From Amoebidium appalachense (taxonomy: Eukaryota > Ichthyosporea): a stretch of DNA of 64,000 bases. Shown one piece after another: positions 23,870-34,115 of the stretch. The first letter of the stretch is position 1. Every line of letters begins with the position of its first letter. The position numbers and the translations under genes were made by a program. Under the pieces are notes generated by a model, which did not search any database, had not been told where the DNA came from, and saw only the letters and a list, made by a program, of their open reading frames with translations. Location: the NCBI GenBank assembly GCA_963693365.1, contig CAVNZM010000008.1, positions 2,542,001 to 2,606,000 on the forward strand. The letters run 5' to 3'.

Positions 23870-25204
23870 TTAGGCCATAAACTTGTCCAGGGTGGTCTGT
23901 GCGTACTTGTCCAGCTGGTCACCAAACACAAGCTCCAGCTCGGCCTTCTGCACCAGGCAGACGCCCATGCGCGCAAAAACACGAAGCACGGCATAGAGCT
24001 GGTTGTAGGTCAGGTGGGTGACCTTGGGCACACCGTGGAAGGTGTAGGCCGCCTTGCAGAGTGCCGTGTACAGGTTGATGTGCGAGCGGTACACAGCCTG
24101 GTCGGGATCCACGTTCATGTGCGACTTGATGAGCCAGTTCCAGTAGGCGGGGTCGTACAGGTGCTCGAACCCCTCGTGGGAGCGCCACAGCAGCACGGCA
24201 GCGTCGTGGAACACCTTGCGCGCCAGCTCCCGCCCGTAGTCCGTCTCCATGCAGCGGCTGTTGGGCGAGGTGCCGGGGGGCAGGGACACGATGCGCTGGG
24301 GGTGGTTGTCGTCGCCCTCGTAGATGGCAAGGCGCTCGTTGGCAGAGTCCAGGAGCTCGGCCGTCCTCTCATACCACTCGTCGGTTTTCTCCAGGGTGGC
24401 CGACAACAGGGCTGCCCGGGTCTCGGCTTCGCGTGCGCGGGCCTCGATGGCAGCGAGGGAGGCAACAGCCTGTTCCTTGTGGGTGTTGGCCAGATGGGCA
24501 AAGGCCTCGATGACCCCAGTGGCCCACACACTGACAGCGCTGCCCAGAAGACCTGTCGACCTAGCAGCAGCAATGCGAAAGCCCCTGGGTGTCAACAAGT
24601 GATCCTGTCCCGGGCGGCCTCCACTGCTCTGTGTAATGCAAATAATAATTGTTAGAAAAGGCAGTTGAAATTTTCCGGCACGGTGCCGGGAAAGTGATGA
24701 CATCACGCGATGCACCAACAACCAATCAAACCTTTTCCGGCACGGTGCCGGGAAAGTGATGACATCACGCGATGCACCAACAACCAATCAAACCTTTTCC
24801 GGCACGGTGCCGGGAAAGTGATGACATCACGCGATGCACCAACAACCAATCAATATTTTTCCGGCACCGTGCTTATCACAACAGAAATACCCTTAGCTTA
24901 CCTCCATCTCAATGACATTGTAGTGCCCGGCCGGAACCTCAGGATGGATCCCCTTGCGCCCCTTGAACATGGTTCTTGTGAAGTCGTCATAGCGACCATA
25001 CCCCAGCAGCTGGTAGATGGCGCGCCCAGAGATGCTCTCGGTGGTTTGCACCAGGAACGGGTCGAGGAAGCGCAACACCTTGGCCACCACATCATCCCCC
25101 ACAGTGCCCAGCAGCTGCTCAAGCTCGGGAGAGATGGGGGGGAAGCCGGCCTCGCGGGCGCAAGCAATGTTGAGGCGCTCATAGATGGCGTAGGTGGAAG
25201 CCAT
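23870..25204 (-). CDS. MSV199-like DNA-binding protein, two exons (paralogue A)
   Basis: Exon 1 is 25204-24902 (101 codons, starts MASTYAIYERLNIA); the donor is GAG|GTAAGC. Exon 2 is 24628-23870 (252 aa plus stop), entered at ACACAG|AGC. Both junction phases are 0, giving 353 aa. The splice junction assembles SGGRPGQDHLLTPRGFRIAA, which matches the 'GGRP..y.LTp.gFK' core of MSV199-type domains of large DNA viruses; exon 1 supplies the preceding helical part (ISGRAIYQLLGYGRYDDFTR). A coiled coil follows (about residues 140-200, AAIEARAREAETRAALL), then a conserved-looking C-terminal region. Start context is CAAACATGG, identical to the KilA-N gene. A TATA box (25296-25304) lies about 90 bp upstream. 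The intron consists almost wholly of tandem palindromic repeats. Function inferred: virus-like transcription or DNA-binding factor. Confidence 0.72.
24671..24875. repeat. 62-bp tandem repeat with internal palindromes, filling an intron
   Basis: Units start at 24671, 24733, 24795 and a partial one at 24857. Each carries the near-palindrome CCGGCACGGTGCCGG, TGATGACATCA and the CCAAT motif ACCAATCAA. They occupy about three quarters of the 273-bp intron of paralogue A. Confidence 0.92.
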
Positions 25205-25510
25205 GTTTGCAGGTGGAAGAGTTGGTGCTTTGTAGTTTGGGGGTTGTGTGCTGTGTGTGTACCGTGAAGGTACTGGCTGCCAAGCGCGAGTCGCGTTTAT
25301 ATAGGGGGCTGCCGGCGCTTCATTGGTTGTACGCTTCATTGGTTGTAGGAGGAGAGGAATGGAATCCAGCATTTGATTGGAGAGGATTGGGGAGAAATAC
25401 TGGTCCCAGATGATTGGGTCGATTTGTTCGGCGCTACATGCACTTTCTACACATATGCTGCATGCCATTCTCCTCTCCAATCGAATGCTGCATTCCTTCT
25501 ACACCCAATG
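25205..25510 (-). promoter_or_regulatory. promoter of MSV199-like paralogue A (TATA + multiple CCAAT)
   Basis: In the sense (minus) orientation: CTATATAAA at 25304-25296, preceded by repeated ACCAATGAAG and CCAATC boxes. The block is nearly identical, inverted, to 31010-31301 upstream of paralogue B. Preservation of the same motif order in both copies supports a promoter role. Confidence 0.65.
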
Positions 25511-25602
25511 AAGCACCGCTTTACGTGTGCTCACACACTGTCACAAACCCAATGTAACTGTGCTTTTCCATTGTAATATATAATAGCGCTATCATCCGTA
25601 AG

Positions 25603-25662
<60 letters not shown>

Positions 25663-25730
25663 ATAGCGCTAGAGTTGTGTAGCGCTGAAAGCGAATTGTG
25701 AAGGCGCTCCCATCGGTGAGTTGGGTTGCA

Positions 25731-26184
25731 CTCACCGACTATCCAATCAAATCACTGCAAAGACATCATCGGCAATTTCATTATTCAAACTGTCGGGATG
25801 CGCGCGATTTGATTGGTGAGTTGAAGAGTTGCTACAGAAACCGACTTTCCATACCCCACACACCACACATTACAGTATCATTCTTGTTAATGTAGGTATC
25901 TATATAAATATATAAATATATATATTATACTAAAATAAAAGACATATGAACTTCACTTTTGTAAATATTTATTATATATTTATAATAAATGAACATTGAA
26001 GTAGTCTTCCAAGTATAGCAGTATGATATATATAGATGTATGTGTGTGTGGTGTGTGGGGTATGGAAAGTCGGTTTCTGTAGCAACTCTTCAACTCACCA
26101 ATCAAATCGCGCGCATCCCGACAGTTTGAATAATGAAATTGCCGATGATCTCTTTGCAGTGATTTGATTGGATAGTCGGTGAGT
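25731..26184. repeat. 140-bp near-perfect inverted repeat with 174-bp AT-rich loop
   Basis: Arm 25731-25870 is the reverse complement of 26045-26184 with one mismatch seen by eye. The loop is strongly AT-rich (runs of TATATA). No ORF recognised. The arms carry CCAATCAAAT boxes like those of the nearby promoters. Confidence 0.88.
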
Positions 26185-26240
26185 GGCATCACACTTACCA
26201 ATCATAGCGCTATTATATAAATATGAGATTAAAGGGTAAT

Positions 26241-26727
26241 CTGCGCGATGCTGTACTGCACGATGACATCTCTTCTCCATTTCATCAGAAGTAATGGAAA
26301 ATCGTTTGAAGTACACTATGTATGCCGATGTTATACTATGTAGAGACAGGTACATGTATATATATATATATATATGTGTGTGTAGACAAACAATCGTTAG
26401 TGCAGCCAATGGGACTGCGGGGTTCGTGTCAAACCTTTGATGAGCGATATAATATGGACCATCACGGTGGCTGCTGATCGGCACAGTCTCTGTAGTTTCG
26501 AATCTGCGCGATGCTGTACTGCACGATGACATCTCTTCTCCATTTCATCAGAAGTAATGGAAAATTGTTTGAAGTACGAAAAAAAAAATGGAGAATTCGA
26601 CGTCGTCGACTGCTTTACCGTAGCTTATAACGGAATGCGGAGCACGGCAATAAAGGCCCGGAAACTGATGCTGCAGCAGAATCGTGCTCTGTTTGAAAAA
26701 GAAACCACGGTCTCGGGTGCACGTTAA
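26241..26727 (+). pseudogene. two truncated copies of the 5' end of the 27-kb virus-like gene
   Basis: Copy 1 (about 26241-26312) stops after GTTTGAAGTAC and joins to the shared upstream sequence. Copy 2 (26499-26727) runs further, with an A run of 10 instead of 9 (frameshift), a 9-bp insertion after CTCTGTTT, and loss of homology at about 26727, where TTAAACATTGG replaces the coding sequence. The upstream segment 26311-26600 is itself repeated at 26807-27090. Confidence 0.85.
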
Positions 26728-27005
26728 ACATTGGGCTTTTTATTACTTTCTACCTTACAAACATATATACTTATATTTTAAATATAAACATTAGTATGGA
26801 TGTAAAAGTACACTATGTATGCCGATGTTATACTATGTAGAGACAGGTACATGTATATATATATATGTGTGTGTGTGTAGACAAACAATCGTTAGTGCAG
26901 CCAATGGGACTGCGGGGTTCGTGTCAAACCTTTGATGAGCGATATAATATGGACCATCACGGTGGCTGCTGATCGGCACAGTCTCTGTAGTTTCGAATCT
27001 GCGCG

Positions 27006-28757
27006 ATGCTGTACTGCACGATGACATCTCTTCTCCATTTCATCAGAAGTAATGGAAAATTGTTTGAAGTACGAAAAAAAAATGGAGAATTCGACGTCGT
27101 CGACTGCTTTACCGTAGCTTATAACGGAATGCGGAGCACGGCAATAAAGGCCCGGAAACTGATGCTGCAGCGGAATCGTGCTCTGTTTACCACGGTCTCG
27201 GGTGCACGTGGCTCCCACTATTACTTTGCCCCTGCGGACACAATCAGCCAAATGTTAATGGCCACCGAGAGCGCCACATCCGCGGAGTTTTTAGAGGCAG
27301 ACGGCGAGCGCTTCTTCCGCGCGATAGGCGCCTCTCAGACCCAAGTGGACCAAGTAGTTCAAATGCGCGAAAGAATCACACGACGCCGCCCACCCGGCCA
27401 CCCTTGCGCTATCTCGCGGACGGTTATGACGGCAGAGGACAGCGAGCAGGATGTGCCCACACATGACGTCTCTGCAAACAACGCGAGTGCGTCGACAGCG
27501 GGTAAACAGAACCCACTCTTGTTGCCACCCCCCCTGCCTAACTACGAGCAGGCTGTACACCACGGTGAGCCTGGCGACGAGCACAACTACCACTCCATAC
27601 TGCACGTAGCGGCGAAGCAGGCAGAAGCGACTGCACTCGCCGCGAAAGTAGCGGGTTTTCAACACGAGGAGTTTAAATTAAAACTCCAACTTGAGCACGA
27701 CGAGCGCGAGATGAAGCGTCGGCACGACGAGAGGATGATGGAACTCCGTATACAAAATACACGCCTCGAGATAGAACTGAGAAGGATGGGAACAAACGAA
27801 CAGAGGGAACAGGAGACGGTGATGGATGCCGAGAGGGGGCATGTGGCGAATATCGTGGATGTGGCGGAGGTCGTGGACGGGGCAGACAGGGATGGAGGGA
27901 CGGGGGCAGACGGGGAAATGGTCGAGGCGGACGGGGGCGGGGAGACCCAAATGCCTGAGGGACACGGGGAGGATCATCCGTTGTGTAACGACTGTGATAA
28001 CGAGGAGATGGGTGTAAAGGAGACGGAACACGAACAGGAGAGCACAGTGACAGAGGAACGGCGTGCCGCGCAAGAGGATAAACTGAAACGGCTACAAGAT
28101 ATTATCAGCAGTGCCCGAGGGTTCGAGCGGGCCTACCGCGATGAAATTTATGACAACCCCGTCTACGACGAACGCGGCGTCAACCGCATCCTTGTATTTT
28201 ATCAGCAGACACTGGAGAGCCTCATCCTACTGGTCGACGGCGTGCGGGATAGCACGGACACGGATATCGTCCGCGCCAAAGGAAAACGGGTTGTCGACGA
28301 GATCCAGGGGCTTCTCGCCAAGGCCGACGCGCAGCACACAGCACCCCAAAAGCGCCCTGCTTCGGACACCCGCGCCGCCGACACCAGAAGTGCTAAGCGC
28401 ACCAAGAGGACGCCCACTCACAGGGAGCGGCTAGTTAGCAAATTCTTCGAGTGGCTCAAGGAATCGGCCCCCTGTGGTGCGGTCTATCTTCTTCGTCACC
28501 TCAGGGACCTGTTCCACAAGAAGGCTAGCAGTGAGAGCAGGACTTTCGCACGAGCGCCTCTGTCTACGGATGAAGTAGCTAGGTTTTTGGGCAAGCAGGT
28601 AACTGTGTATTTTAGGGCTATAGACAAGATAGAGGTGATGCGCCATAAAAAAGGGGAAGTTTATGCTGTGAAATTCCCTAGGAACCGTTTAGGAAAGCCC
28701 GGCTATCCGTGCCATAAGGCAAGAGGGTACTTTCTCGGGAATCTGGTGTGTGCTTGA
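27006..28757 (+). CDS. BRO/MSV199-like protein with coiled coil and basic C-terminal domain
   Basis: An intact 583-aa ORF (an alternative start is the Met at 27021). The N-terminal 110 residues (FEVRKKNGEFDVVDCFTVAY, then SGARGSHYYFAPADTISQML) resemble viral BRO/MSV199 DNA-binding modules. Residues about 200-265 form a charged coiled coil (HDEREMKRRHDERMMELRIQ). An acidic, Gly-rich linker follows, then a C-terminal region (from about 360) ending in a basic segment (KFPRNRLGKPGYPCHKARGY). The layout DNA-binding head + coiled coil + C-terminal domain is typical of large-DNA-virus repeat genes. It lies between the two inverted MSV199 paralogues. Family assignment is by motif likeness only. Confidence 0.6.
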   Translation: MLYCTMTSLLHFIRSNGKLFEVRKKNGEFDVVDCFTVAYNGMRSTAIKARKLMLQRNRALFTTVSGARGSHYYFAPADTISQMLMATESATSAEFLEADGERFFRAIGASQTQVDQVVQMRERITRRRPPGHPCAISRTVMTAEDSEQDVPTHDVSANNASASTAGKQNPLLLPPPLPNYEQAVHHGEPGDEHNYHSILHVAAKQAEATALAAKVAGFQHEEFKLKLQLEHDEREMKRRHDERMMELRIQNTRLEIELRRMGTNEQREQETVMDAERGHVANIVDVAEVVDGADRDGGTGADGEMVEADGGGETQMPEGHGEDHPLCNDCDNEEMGVKETEHEQESTVTEERRAAQEDKLKRLQDIISSARGFERAYRDEIYDNPVYDERGVNRILVFYQQTLESLILLVDGVRDSTDTDIVRAKGKRVVDEIQGLLAKADAQHTAPQKRPASDTRAADTRSAKRTKRTPTHRERLVSKFFEWLKESAPCGAVYLLRHLRDLFHKKASSESRTFARAPLSTDEVARFLGKQVTVYFRAIDKIEVMRHKKGEVYAVKFPRNRLGKPGYPCHKARGYFLGNLVCA

Positions 28758-28894
28758 TAAGGCCAACGGGCTTGGCGAAGTGAAAACGTGGTTGTAAAAA
28801 TGCATTAAAACACCCCCTTCCGGTCCGGTCCGACCCCTTTGGACCGCAGTCTGGTCCGGTTCGGTCTGAACAGGAGTCCTCGCCCGGCAGAGTC

Positions 28895-28950
28895 CCCCCC
28901 CCCCCGCCCGTGTGTATGTGCTTTTGTGCCCCCATATCCCCCCTGCCCCC

Positions 28951-28996
<46 letters not shown>

Positions 28997-29067
28997 CCGC
29001 CCCCCTCCCCCCCCCCCCCCCCCCCCGTGTGTATGTGCTTTTGTGCCCCCATATCCCCCCTGCCCCC

Positions 29068-29107
<40 letters not shown>

Positions 29108-29175
29108 CGCCCCCCTCCCCCCCCCCCCCCCCCGTGTGTATGTGCTTTTGTGCCCCCATATCCCCCCTCCCCCCA

Positions 29176-29212
<37 letters not shown>

Positions 29213-29358
29213 CCCCTCCCCCCCCCCGTGTGTATGTGCTTTTGTGCCCCCATATCCCCCCCCCCCCCCCACCCGTGTGTATGTTCTTGTGCCCCCATAT
29301 CCCCCCCCCCCCCCCCGTGTGTATGTGCTTTTGTGCCCCCATATCCCCCCCTCCCCCC

Positions 29359-29396
<38 letters not shown>

Positions 29397-29400
29397 CGCC
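28895..29400. repeat. poly-C/CA minisatellite, about six units
   Basis: Units share GTGTGTATGTGCTTTTGTGCCCCCATATCCCCC, separated by poly-C and (CA)n of variable length. Confidence 0.9.
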
Positions 29401-29428
29401 CCCCCCCAAAAAAAAAAAAAAAAAATAA

Positions 29429-29480
<52 letters not shown>

Positions 29481-29499
29481 TGCACACAGACGCACACAC

Positions 29500-29527
29500 A
29501 CACCATCACATCTGTGTGCTTCGAACA

Positions 29528-29609
<82 letters not shown>

Positions 29610-29753
29610 GCACACAGACGCACACACACACCATCACATCTGTGTGCTTCGAATTCACTTGAGTGAGCAGGTAAGTGATTACAGACGGTACAAAGTGTGC
29701 AAAGCAAGGATCTGCGCTCCCTCCCTCCCCCCCCCCCATCCCCCACACCGTCA

Positions 29754-29821
<68 letters not shown>

Positions 29822-29973
29822 ACACACGTTGCACACAGACACACACACACACCATCACATCTGTGTGCTTCGAATTCACTTGAGTGAGCAGGTAAGTGAT
29901 TACAGACGGTACAAAGTGTGCAAAGCAAGGATCTGCGCTCCCTCCCTCCCCCCCCCCATCCCCCACACCGTCA

Positions 29974-30072
<99 letters not shown>

Positions 30073-30078
30073 ACACCA

Positions 30079-30118
<40 letters not shown>

Positions 30119-30452
30119 ATCACATCTGTGTGCTTCGAATTCACTTGAGTGAGCAGGTAAGTGATTACAGACGGTACAAAGTGTGCAAAGCAAGGATCTG
30201 CGCTCCCTCCCTCCCCCCCCCCCATCCCCCACACCGTCACCACACACACACACACACACACAACACACACACACACACACCACCACCACACCCCACACAC
30301 ACACCATCACATCTGTGTGCTTCGAATTCACTTGAGTGAGCAGGTAAGTGATTATAGACGGTACAAAGTGTGCAAAGCAAGGATCTGCGCTCCCTCCCTC
30401 CCCCCCCCCCCATCCCCCACACCGTCACACACACACACACACACACACACAC

Positions 30453-30488
<36 letters not shown>

Positions 30489-30620
30489 ACACACACACCA
30501 TCACATCTGTGTGCTTCGAATTCACTTGAGTGAGCAGGTAAGTGATTACAGACGGTACAAAGTGTGCAAAGCAAGGATCTGCGCTCCCTCCCTCCCCCCC
30601 CCCCATCCCCCACACCGTCA

Positions 30621-30690
<70 letters not shown>

Positions 30691-30810
30691 CATCACATCT
30701 GTGTGCTTCGAATTCACTTGAGTGAGCAGGTAAGTGATTACAGACGGTACAAAGTGTGCAAAGCAAGGATCTGCGCTCCCTCCCTCCCCCCCCCACCCCC
30801 CACACCGTCA

Positions 30811-30878
<68 letters not shown>
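29500..30878. repeat. large tandem array, about 190-260 bp units
   Basis: About seven units share CATCACATCTGTGTGCTTCGAATTCACTTGAGTGAGCAGGTAAGTGATTACAGACGG in whole or part, with (CA)n and poly-C of variable length between. No coding content. Each unit has a perfect GAG|GTAAGT-like donor motif (GCAGGTAAGTG), possibly fortuitous. Confidence 0.9.
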
Positions 30879-30880
<2 letters not shown>

Positions 30881-31009
30881 TATACTGATGATAGCGCTAT
30901 TATATATTAGAATGGAAAAGTTGGCACTTTGGAGTTACATGGGGTTGTGACAGGTGTGTGAGCACCGTAAAGCGGCGCTTCATTGGGTGTAGAAGGAGGG
31001 GGGGAATGC

Positions 31010-31301
31010 AGCATTCGATTGGTTAGGGGAATGGCATGCAGCATATGTGTAGAAAGTGCACGTAGCGCCGAACAAGCCGAACAAATCGACCCAATCATCT
31101 GGGACCAGTATTCTCTTGCACTCCTCTCCAATCGAATGCTGGATTCCATTCCTCTCCTCCTACAACCAATGAAGCGTACAACCAATGAAACGCCGGACGC
31201 CCCCTATATAAACACAGCAAGCGCTGGACAGCCAGCACCTTTACGGTACACACACAACACACAACCCCCAAACCCAAAGCCCCAACCTTCCACCAGCGAC
31301 C
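31010..31301 (+). promoter_or_regulatory. promoter of MSV199-like paralogue B
   Basis: TATATAAA at 31205-31212 lies about 90 bp before the ATG, with ACCAATGAAG boxes upstream. This is an inverted near-copy of the promoter of paralogue A (25205-25510). Confidence 0.65.
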
Positions 31302-31604
31302 ATGGCTTCCACCTACGCCATCTACGAGCGCCTCAACATTGCCGGTGCCAAAGAGGCCGGCTTCCCTCCCATCTCCCCCGAGCTCGAGCGCCTGCTGGGC
31401 ACCGTGGGCGACGACGTGGTGGTCAAGGTGCTGCGCTTCCTCGACCCGTTCCTGCTGGACACCACCGAGACCATCTCCGGGCGCGCTGTGTTCCGGCTGC
31501 TGGGGTATGGCAGCTACAACGAGTTTGTGAGAGCTATGTTCAGGGGGCAGAAAGGTTCTCCTGCCTTTGTCCCGCCTAACAACTACCGTGCTGTTGAGAT
31601 GGAG
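31302..31604 (+). pseudogene. MSV199-like protein exon 1 (paralogue B), 3' part missing
   Basis: This 101-codon exon has the same length as exon 1 of paralogue A and close sequence similarity (MASTYAIYERLNIAGAKEAG; ISGRAVFRLLGYGSYNEFVR). It ends at the same point, GAG|GTATGA, a plausible donor. No counterpart of exon 2 is found before the N gap at 32313; the opposite strand is occupied by the nuclease-like ORF. Either exon 2 lies beyond the gap or the copy is truncated; the close junction with the nuclease ORF favours truncation. Confidence 0.65.
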
Positions 31605-32226
31605 GTATGAACACTCCCTCTGATGCAAGTGCGACACTTGCTAGTAGGTCGAGCTTGTTTTTAGATGAGCCTGTCAAAATAATTGATACCTGCATTGGAT
31701 CACAATATCCTGGTTCTACAGTCACAACCACATTGTGTTCCATGAGAGACTCTATGACAAACGAGTAGAACAAGTCTGGTGCTCTACCAAACAAGTGGAC
31801 GCGTTTACGATGACCAGGGTAGTACTTTCCATAGATTAGAACCTGTCCGAGAGCATGTTTCCATGAGCGGACATGTTTCACTTCGATTACATCGCTATCC
31901 GTCAACAAGTCTATTTCTCCAGCAGGCACTGTTCTTTTCGCGCCTCCTTCTCTTTTCTGTAGATTTGCACAGATCTTCTTCTCTGACTGGTTCTTTCCGA
32001 GTGTCTGTTCGAGCCTTTTGGCCAGTTTGCTGTAAGCACGATCAGTTAGAAAAAACGATTTGCCTGGCATGCCCCTGCTACCTGTGCGTACTCTTGTAAC
32101 TCTGTAATCTACATTCTCTACCCAACCCAGTCGTCTTATGGTCCGTATTATATTCTCAGTCATTCTATTTCTTGATAGCCCATACTTGCGCGCTATGGTA
32201 TCTGCGCTCATTTGGATGCTCACCAT
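31576..32226 (-). CDS. winged-helix/MSV199-like + PD-(D/E)XK nuclease-like protein
   Basis: A 216-aa ORF. N-terminal residues 1-75 read as a helix-turn-helix DNA-binding part (MSADTIARKYGLSRNRMTEN; then GMPGKSFFLTDRAYSKLAKR, the same 'GxPGxxxxLTxxA' core as MSV199 domains). Residues 103-128 carry the PD-(D/E)XK pattern: Asp106, Glu115-Val-Lys117 and Gln128 (GEIDLLTDSDVIEVKHV). Such fusions are found in large DNA viruses; the substrate is unknown. The last about 10 codons are antisense to the end of MSV199 exon 1 (31302-31604), so the native C-terminus may be lost. No intron is needed. Confidence 0.65.
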   Translation of the reverse strand: MVSIQMSADTIARKYGLSRNRMTENIIRTIRRLGWVENVDYRVTRVRTGSRGMPGKSFFLTDRAYSKLAKRLEQTLGKNQSEKKICANLQKREGGAKRTVPAGEIDLLTDSDVIEVKHVRSWKHALGQVLIYGKYYPGHRKRVHLFGRAPDLFYSFVIESLMEHNVVVTVEPGYCDPMQVSIILTGSSKNKLDLLASVALASEGVFIPPSQQHGSC

Positions 32227-32312
32227 ACTCTTTGTATAGAAAAAAATACACGACTCTATTTGCTGCTAAAACTGTGACGTCACAATGACGCATCAGCTCC
32301 AATAGCTGAGAC

Positions 32313-32812
32313 NNNNNNNNNNNNNNNNNNNNNNNNNNNNNNNNNNNNNNNNNNNNNNNNNNNNNNNNNNNNNNNNNNNNNNNNNNNNNNNNNNNNNNNN
32401 NNNNNNNNNNNNNNNNNNNNNNNNNNNNNNNNNNNNNNNNNNNNNNNNNNNNNNNNNNNNNNNNNNNNNNNNNNNNNNNNNNNNNNNNNNNNNNNNNNNN
32501 NNNNNNNNNNNNNNNNNNNNNNNNNNNNNNNNNNNNNNNNNNNNNNNNNNNNNNNNNNNNNNNNNNNNNNNNNNNNNNNNNNNNNNNNNNNNNNNNNNNN
32601 NNNNNNNNNNNNNNNNNNNNNNNNNNNNNNNNNNNNNNNNNNNNNNNNNNNNNNNNNNNNNNNNNNNNNNNNNNNNNNNNNNNNNNNNNNNNNNNNNNNN
32701 NNNNNNNNNNNNNNNNNNNNNNNNNNNNNNNNNNNNNNNNNNNNNNNNNNNNNNNNNNNNNNNNNNNNNNNNNNNNNNNNNNNNNNNNNNNNNNNNNNNN
32801 NNNNNNNNNNNN
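32313..32812. other. assembly gap (500 N)
   Basis: Exactly 500 N, a conventional placeholder; the true length is unknown. The right side resumes inside a (TG)n microsatellite. Confidence 1.
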
Positions 32813-32877
<65 letters not shown>

Positions 32878-33216
32878 CAATGTACGTGCCAGTGTGCTTG
32901 TACACAGATTGAAAAGGAGACTTGGGGTATATTAAATGGAGTCTCTCCCGCTACCACGGGCAAATACATTCAATAATCATTACGGAAACTTGGTACTGTT
33001 ACCGGGCAAATACAATATACATGAAAATTTGGATAAGATTGAAGCAGATCACATTCGAATAAACATTACAGAAAACTTGGTATGAAAACTTTGTACCACG
33101 TCTTTCCTCCACCACACCCATCACAAACCCTAAGTAAGATGTGAATGTGGGGCCTACCCGCCGCCACCACCACAACTACGTTTCCCCCACCGCACCCACC
33201 ACAAACCATGTGTGGT

Positions 33217-33537
33217 CTACCCACTCAAAAGCTCCTCCTCGAACTGCTCGATGTCAGCCTTGTACTTCTCTCTCAGCTTTTTCCACTGTGCATGGGACAC
33301 CTGTGGGTTGATAGTTGGGTGTAAGTAGTAGTCCAGCCAGGTGATTTGTTTATGCAAGGCTCAGACATCACTGTATGCCATTACCTCAAACACACCCACG
33401 CACCCACCAATACACCACCATGGCACACACCCACAGGAAACGAACTCCTACGTGTGGACCAGGTCAAGAAAAACTCTGCAAGGACCCAAAAAACCGTTTA
33501 TACGAACCCCTACATGTAATTGTGAATGCTAGGGCAT

Positions 33538-33595
<58 letters not shown>

Positions 33596-34084
33596 GTGTT
33601 TTTTTGTTTGTTGTTTTTTTTGGTTTGTTTTTTTTTTTGTTTTTTTTTTGTTGTTGTTTTTTTTTTTTTTTGGGGGGGGGGGGTACCTCGAAAACGAGTT
33701 CCCTGTCAGTGTAGCCACACGTGCATGCCGGGGGGGGCTTCTTGCCAGCGACCACAAGCCAGTTGACCGTGGCAAAATTTACCGCCTCGGCCAAGCTGCT
33801 ACCAGTAGCATACCCAAAGTGGTATGCCCCAGGCAATGTGTAGATGACCTCGCCGGCCTGCTGAACCGTGTGCTGCACAGGGACACCCTTCTTCATCAAG
33901 TAACGGGGGTGGATGAACACAGACTGTCCCACCCACATGTTAGTCATATGAAAAACCGGGTGGTCGTTTTTGTAAGTGCTTTTTTGTTTTTTGTTCTTCA
34001 CATCATTCACGTCAGTGTCTACCACTCCCTCTCTCTCTCTTCTTGTAGTCCTCTGTTGTGTGTGTGGTCGTTTTTTTTTTTTTT

Positions 34085-34115
<31 letters not shown>

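Noticed and set aside
28839-29883. Long Pro/His/Thr-rich ORFs
   Set aside because: Frames through poly-C/CA minisatellites with no start context, no family likeness and composition set by the repeat.
32165-32969. ORFs spanning the N gap
   Set aside because: They exist only because N is read as open sequence.
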